DNA of 64,000 nt from Halomarina litorea (GTDB lineage Archaea > Halobacteriota > Halobacteria > Halobacteriales > Haloarculaceae): contig NZ_CP100448.1 of assembly GCF_024227715.1 (NCBI RefSeq), positions 930,001 to 994,000 of the forward strand, given 5' to 3'. A program made the position numbers and the translations under genes. Shown one piece after another: positions 61,187 to 64,000 of this stretch. Under the pieces are notes generated by a model, which did no database searches, had not been told where the DNA came from, and worked only from the letters and a program-made list of their open reading frames with translations. How positions within the stretch are numbered: position 1 is the first letter of the stretch; each line of letters starts with the position of its first letter.

Positions 61187-62551
61187 CTACTCGACGAGCA
61201 CGAGTCGCAGGTCGTTGACGTTCGTGGTGCTCTCGACGTCGAGCAACGCGTCCCGCTCCCGGAGGAACGGGAGGGCGTCGTTGTCCGCGAGGGCCTCGCG
61301 GGCGGCGTCCGCGTCGTCCCCGACGGTCCCCGAATCGACGACGGCCCCCGCCACGTCCGTCCCGCCGTCGTGGCCGTCGGTGTCCACGCTGGCGAGCGTG
61401 ACACCCTCGGGCAGGTCGAGGGCCGCCGCCAGCGCGAGTTCGAGGTTCGGGCCGCCCTCGCCGTCGCCCGCGACGGTGACGGTCACCTCGCCGCCCGAGA
61501 GGACGGCGGCGGGCGGCGCCACGGGGTCGCCCGCCGCGCCCACCTCCTCGGCGACGGCGACGTGCGCCAGGGCGATCTCCCGGGCCTCCCCGCGCATCGA
61601 CGAGGAGAGCACGAGCGGGTCGTACCCCGACTCGAAGGCGAGGTCGGCGGCCGCGTCGATGGCCGTCCGCGTGTTCACGAGGAGGTGCGTGTGGACGTGG
61701 TCGAGGTCGGTGGCCGCCTCGCCGCCCGTCCGGAGTGCCTCCCGCACCGACTCGTCGGCCTCGATGCCGTAGCGGTCGAGGACGGCGAGCGCCTCCTCCG
61801 CGCTCGATTCGTCGGGCGCGAACGGCCCGCTGGCGATGACGCCGGGGTCGTCGCCCACCACGTCGCTGACGAGGAGGGCGAGGGCGGTTGCGGGGGCGGC
61901 GGCGGCCGCCAGCCCCCCGCCTTTCACCCGCGAGAGGCGCTTGCGAACGGCGTTTATCTCGTGGATGTCCGCGCCGCTCTCGACCAGCGCCTCGGTCAGT
62001 TCGCGGAAGGCGTCGAGGGGCACGGTCGGCGCGGCCAGCAGAGCGCTCCCGCCGCCCGTGACCGGCGCGACGACGAGCGTTCGCTCGTCACAGCGCTCCA
62101 ACAGGTCCAGCACCCGCTCGGTGGCATCGACGTTCCGCTCGCTCGGGACGGGGTGGTCGCCGACGAGCGCCTCGACGCGCGGAGGGACGTTCTCCTCGTC
62201 CTCCGCGTCGTCTCTAGCGCTCTCGTCGTCTCCCGTGACGTCCTCCGCGCCGTCCCCCTCCTCGTCCGTGTCGTCGCCCTCGACGGGTCGCAGTCCCTCG
62301 GTGTCCCCGTCGGTGACGACCACGCCCTCGGTGATTCGCTGCCCGAGGACCGCACCGAGGCCGCGGACGACGGCGGCCGCCGCCTTCCCGCCGCCCGCGA
62401 CGACGATGCGGTCGTAGTCCGCGAAGTCGAACGTCTCGCCGCCGACGTGGAGCCGCTCGGCCTCGACGTGCAGTTGCTCGCGGACCGCCCGCTCGGGGTC
62501 GGCGGCGGCGACGCCCGCCTCGATACACGCCTCCGCGACGTCACGTGACAT
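61187..62551 (-). CDS. Glycerate 2-kinase (type II, DUF4147/MOFRL)
   Basis: 454 residues. N-terminal DUF4147 domain with IVVAGGGKAA, GDHPVPSERN and VTGGGSALLAAP, and C-terminal MOFRL domain with LSGGEVTVTV, GGPNLELALA and DTDGHDGGTD. Phosphorylates D-glycerate, typically to 2-phosphoglycerate in the semi-phosphorylative Entner-Doudoroff route. An acidic insertion (about 91-122, over half Asp/Glu) sits between the first two motifs. The stop is 1 base from the convergent ArsA stop. Confidence 0.9.
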   Translation of the reverse strand: MSRDVAEACIEAGVAAADPERAVREQLHVEAERLHVGGETFDFADYDRIVVAGGGKAAAAVVRGLGAVLGQRITEGVVVTDGDTEGLRPVEGDDTDEEGDGAEDVTGDDESARDDAEDEENVPPRVEALVGDHPVPSERNVDATERVLDLLERCDERTLVVAPVTGGGSALLAAPTVPLDAFRELTEALVESGADIHEINAVRKRLSRVKGGGLAAAAAPATALALLVSDVVGDDPGVIASGPFAPDESSAEEALAVLDRYGIEADESVREALRTGGEAATDLDHVHTHLLVNTRTAIDAAADLAFESGYDPLVLSSSMRGEAREIALAHVAVAEEVGAAGDPVAPPAAVLSGGEVTVTVAGDGEGGPNLELALAAALDLPEGVTLASVDTDGHDGGTDVAGAVVDSGTVGDDADAAREALADNDALPFLRERDALLDVESTTNVNDLRLVLVE

Positions 62552-62554
62552 GGT

Positions 62555-63376
62555 TCAGAGCAGGCGGTTGAGCAGCCCGTAGGCGGTGTCCTGCAGTCGG
62601 TCGGGCAGGTAGCGGGCCTTCAGTGTCAGGTCGGCGAACGCCCCGACCGGGTAGCGCGGTTCCGGATCCGGCGTGAGGCCGGCCTCGAGGATGACCTCCG
62701 CCACCTGGTCGGGCGTCACCGCGACGGGGCTCTGCCCGCCGAAGACGGTGCTGTCCTCGTAGAGGCGGTAGATGGTCTCGTAGGCCCCCGAGCGGTCGAG
62801 GGGGGCGAACTGGTCGTCCGTCCGGTCGGCGAACGCCGTCTCGACCGGCCCGGGTTCGACGAGGACGGCCTCCACGTCGTACGGTTCGACCTCGTTGCGG
62901 AGCGCGTCGGTCAGCGCCTCCAGCGAGAACTTCGAGGCGCAGTAGACGCCCATCCCGGGCGTGGAGACACGCCCGGCGACGCTGGAGACGTTGACGATGC
63001 GCCCCGACTCGCGTTCGCGCATGTGCGGGAGGACGGCCCGGATGAGCCGGTGGGGGCCGTAGAGGTTCACGTCGAACTGTCGGTGGAGCACGTCGGTCGG
63101 GACGTCCTCGACGGGGCCGAACTGCCCGTAGCCGGCGTTGTTGACGAGGCAGTCGATGCGGCCCTGTTCCTCCACGATGCGGTCGACGACGCCCTCCACC
63201 TGCGTCGCGTCGGTCACGTCGAGCGCCGCCGTCTCACAGCCGATGTCGGCGAGGTCCTGCACGTCGGCCGTGTCGCGGGCCGTCGCGTAGACCGTCCACT
63301 CCTCCTCGCGGAACGCCCGGGCGGTCGCCCGACCGATACCGGACGAGCACCCTGTAATCAGCACGGTCTTTGCCAT
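62555..63376 (-). CDS. Short-chain dehydrogenase/reductase
   Basis: 273 residues, classical SDR. Cofactor motif ITGCSSGIGRATA, DVTDATQVEG, NNAGYGQFG, and catalytic Ser-Tyr-Lys in NVSSVAGRVSTPGMGVYCASKFSLE. NADP-type preference is suggested by the Arg in the second strand, not proved. Four bases separate it from the glycerate kinase gene downstream on the same strand, so they are likely one operon. The substrate is unknown. Confidence 0.92.
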   Translation of the reverse strand: MAKTVLITGCSSGIGRATARAFREEEWTVYATARDTADVQDLADIGCETAALDVTDATQVEGVVDRIVEEQGRIDCLVNNAGYGQFGPVEDVPTDVLHRQFDVNLYGPHRLIRAVLPHMRERESGRIVNVSSVAGRVSTPGMGVYCASKFSLEALTDALRNEVEPYDVEAVLVEPGPVETAFADRTDDQFAPLDRSGAYETIYRLYEDSTVFGGQSPVAVTPDQVAEVILEAGLTPDPEPRYPVGAFADLTLKARYLPDRLQDTAYGLLNRLL

Positions 63377-63549
63377 GTCCGCGAGTCTCGCGCCCCGCAC
63401 TTAAGGGTCGCCGGTCGAGGGGCGGCGGCGTTCGCAAGCCAAAGCAGTTCCCTCTGGAGGCCCCACTATTCGATAGACGAAATGACGGGTCCGGACCCGC
63501 GCCCGGTCGTCGGGTGCGCCGTCCCGCCCCGTCCGTTCACAGACTATCC

Positions 63550-63870
63550 ATGAGCACGAACGACTCGGACGCCCCCGACCGAATCGACCAGACCCGCCGG
63601 AGCGACGCCATCAGACGCGTCGGCGAGGAGTACGTGATGCCGAAGAGCGTCGTCGAGGGACAGCTCCACCCCTCCGAGCACCGTCTGGTCCCGGACCAGT
63701 CGCGCGCGCCGGCCAGCGACGCGCTGCTCGATGCGCTCATCGACGCCTTCAGCACGGTGGCCCCGACGACGCCGACGGATCAGATCCGGGCCGCCGAGGA
63801 GGTCGCCGACCTGCTACGGGAACTGCGCGACAGCGACCGGCCGCTGATCGTCGTCCGCGAGTCGCGCTGA
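63550..63870 (+). CDS. Conserved haloarchaeal hypothetical protein
   Basis: 106 residues, soluble, helical C-terminal half (DALLDALIDAFSTVAP, then RAAEEVADLLRELRDSD). No motif I recognise. ATG 63550 is preceded by GACTATCC, not a clear TATA. Typical codon bias. It is convergent with the endonuclease V gene, 3 bases away. Confidence 0.6.
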   Translation: MSTNDSDAPDRIDQTRRSDAIRRVGEEYVMPKSVVEGQLHPSEHRLVPDQSRAPASDALLDALIDAFSTVAPTTPTDQIRAAEEVADLLRELRDSDRPLIVVRESR

Positions 63871-63873
63871 CGG

Positions 63874-64000
63874 TCAGGCTCGGTCGCCGGCCACCTCGGC
63901 CTTCGCCGCGTCGGCGTACTCGTCGGCCAGCCGCGTCGGTTCGGGGAGCTTGTACCCGCCCCGGAAGCGGTCGACGAGGTCGGCGGCGGTCTCCGCGCTC
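63874..64000 (-). CDS. nfi: Endonuclease V, C-terminal part, cut by window edge
   Basis: The last 41 residues are visible, including FRGGYKLPEPTRLADEY, which matches the conserved C-terminal GYRLPEPTR-x-AD of endonuclease V. The enzyme cuts DNA (or RNA) next to inosine and other deaminated bases. The catalytic core is outside the window. Confidence 0.72.
   Translation of the reverse strand, partial: SAETAADLVDRFRGGYKLPEPTRLADEYADAAKAEVAGDRA

Overview
This window is chromosomal DNA from a haloarchaeon (class Halobacteria). The coding sequence is very GC-rich, with third codon positions almost always G or C. The proteins are rich in Asp and Glu. Many genes are leaderless, with a TATA-like element about 27 bases before the start codon, and many operon genes overlap by 4 bases (ATGA). 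Archaeal marker genes are present: TFS, NAC, TrmI, aCPSF1, archaeal-type ProS, glycerol-1-phosphate dehydrogenase, HTH-10 (bacterio-opsin-activator type) regulators and HalX-type signalling. I see no rRNA, tRNA, CRISPR array or intact insertion sequence. Composition is even throughout, so most of the window is core genome with a few decayed spots.

Layout. 1-6.4 kb: a partial peroxiredoxin, an MFS exporter, transcription factor TFS, a PUA / NAC / tRNA m1A methyltransferase cluster, a NYN-domain protein and small zinc-finger proteins. 6.4-12.3 kb: a compact lysine operon dapA-dapB-dapD-lysA-dapF-dapE, preceded by a candidate leader peptide and closed by a hairpin that contains stop codons of both convergent genes. 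12.3-20.8 kb: purB diverging from a PurN-AICAR transformylase fusion, plus a phosphoribosyltransferase, a Tat-exported phosphatase/nuclease-like protein, a HAD hydrolase and small membrane or exported proteins. 20.8-32.1 kb: a FolC-FolP fusion, a small CxxC protein behind a metal-regulator-like operator, a glycosyltransferase, an S9 peptidase, a truncated glycosyltransferase remnant, egsA with a MaoC-like dehydratase, two tandem epimerase paralogues and an MBL hydrolase. 32.2-44.1 kb: gltB, proS, an HTH-10 regulator, a zone of gene remnants, azlCD and the RNase/termination factor aCPSF1 with a long leader. 44.2-53.3 kb: a thiolase homologue with both catalytic cysteines replaced, an aminotransferase, a UbiA prenyltransferase, a methyltransferase, an ornithine-cyclodeaminase-family enzyme, YchF and a PHP-type protein. 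53.3-64 kb: a KaiC-like ATPase joined to a multidomain sensor/HTH-10 regulator, a YdjM-like membrane protein, CinA, GNAT, a second aminotransferase, a Get3/ArsA ATPase, glycerate kinase, an SDR and the C-terminus of endonuclease V.

How the genes work together. The lysine operon encodes the succinylase route from aspartate semialdehyde to lysine, except the N-succinyl-DAP aminotransferase (DapC). Purine and folate genes fit each other: PurN and AICAR transformylase both use 10-formyl-tetrahydrofolate, and FolC-FolP supports folate synthesis. GltB supplies glutamate. EgsA makes the sn-glycerol-1-phosphate backbone of archaeal lipids, and the UbiA enzyme may act in isoprenoid chemistry.

I found no clearly new multi-gene defence or mobile system. 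The best leads are the Cys-to-Ser thiolase, the leader regions of dapA and aCPSF1, the operator in front of the 49-residue CxxC protein, the palindrome in front of the purine fusion gene, and several decayed gene fragments.
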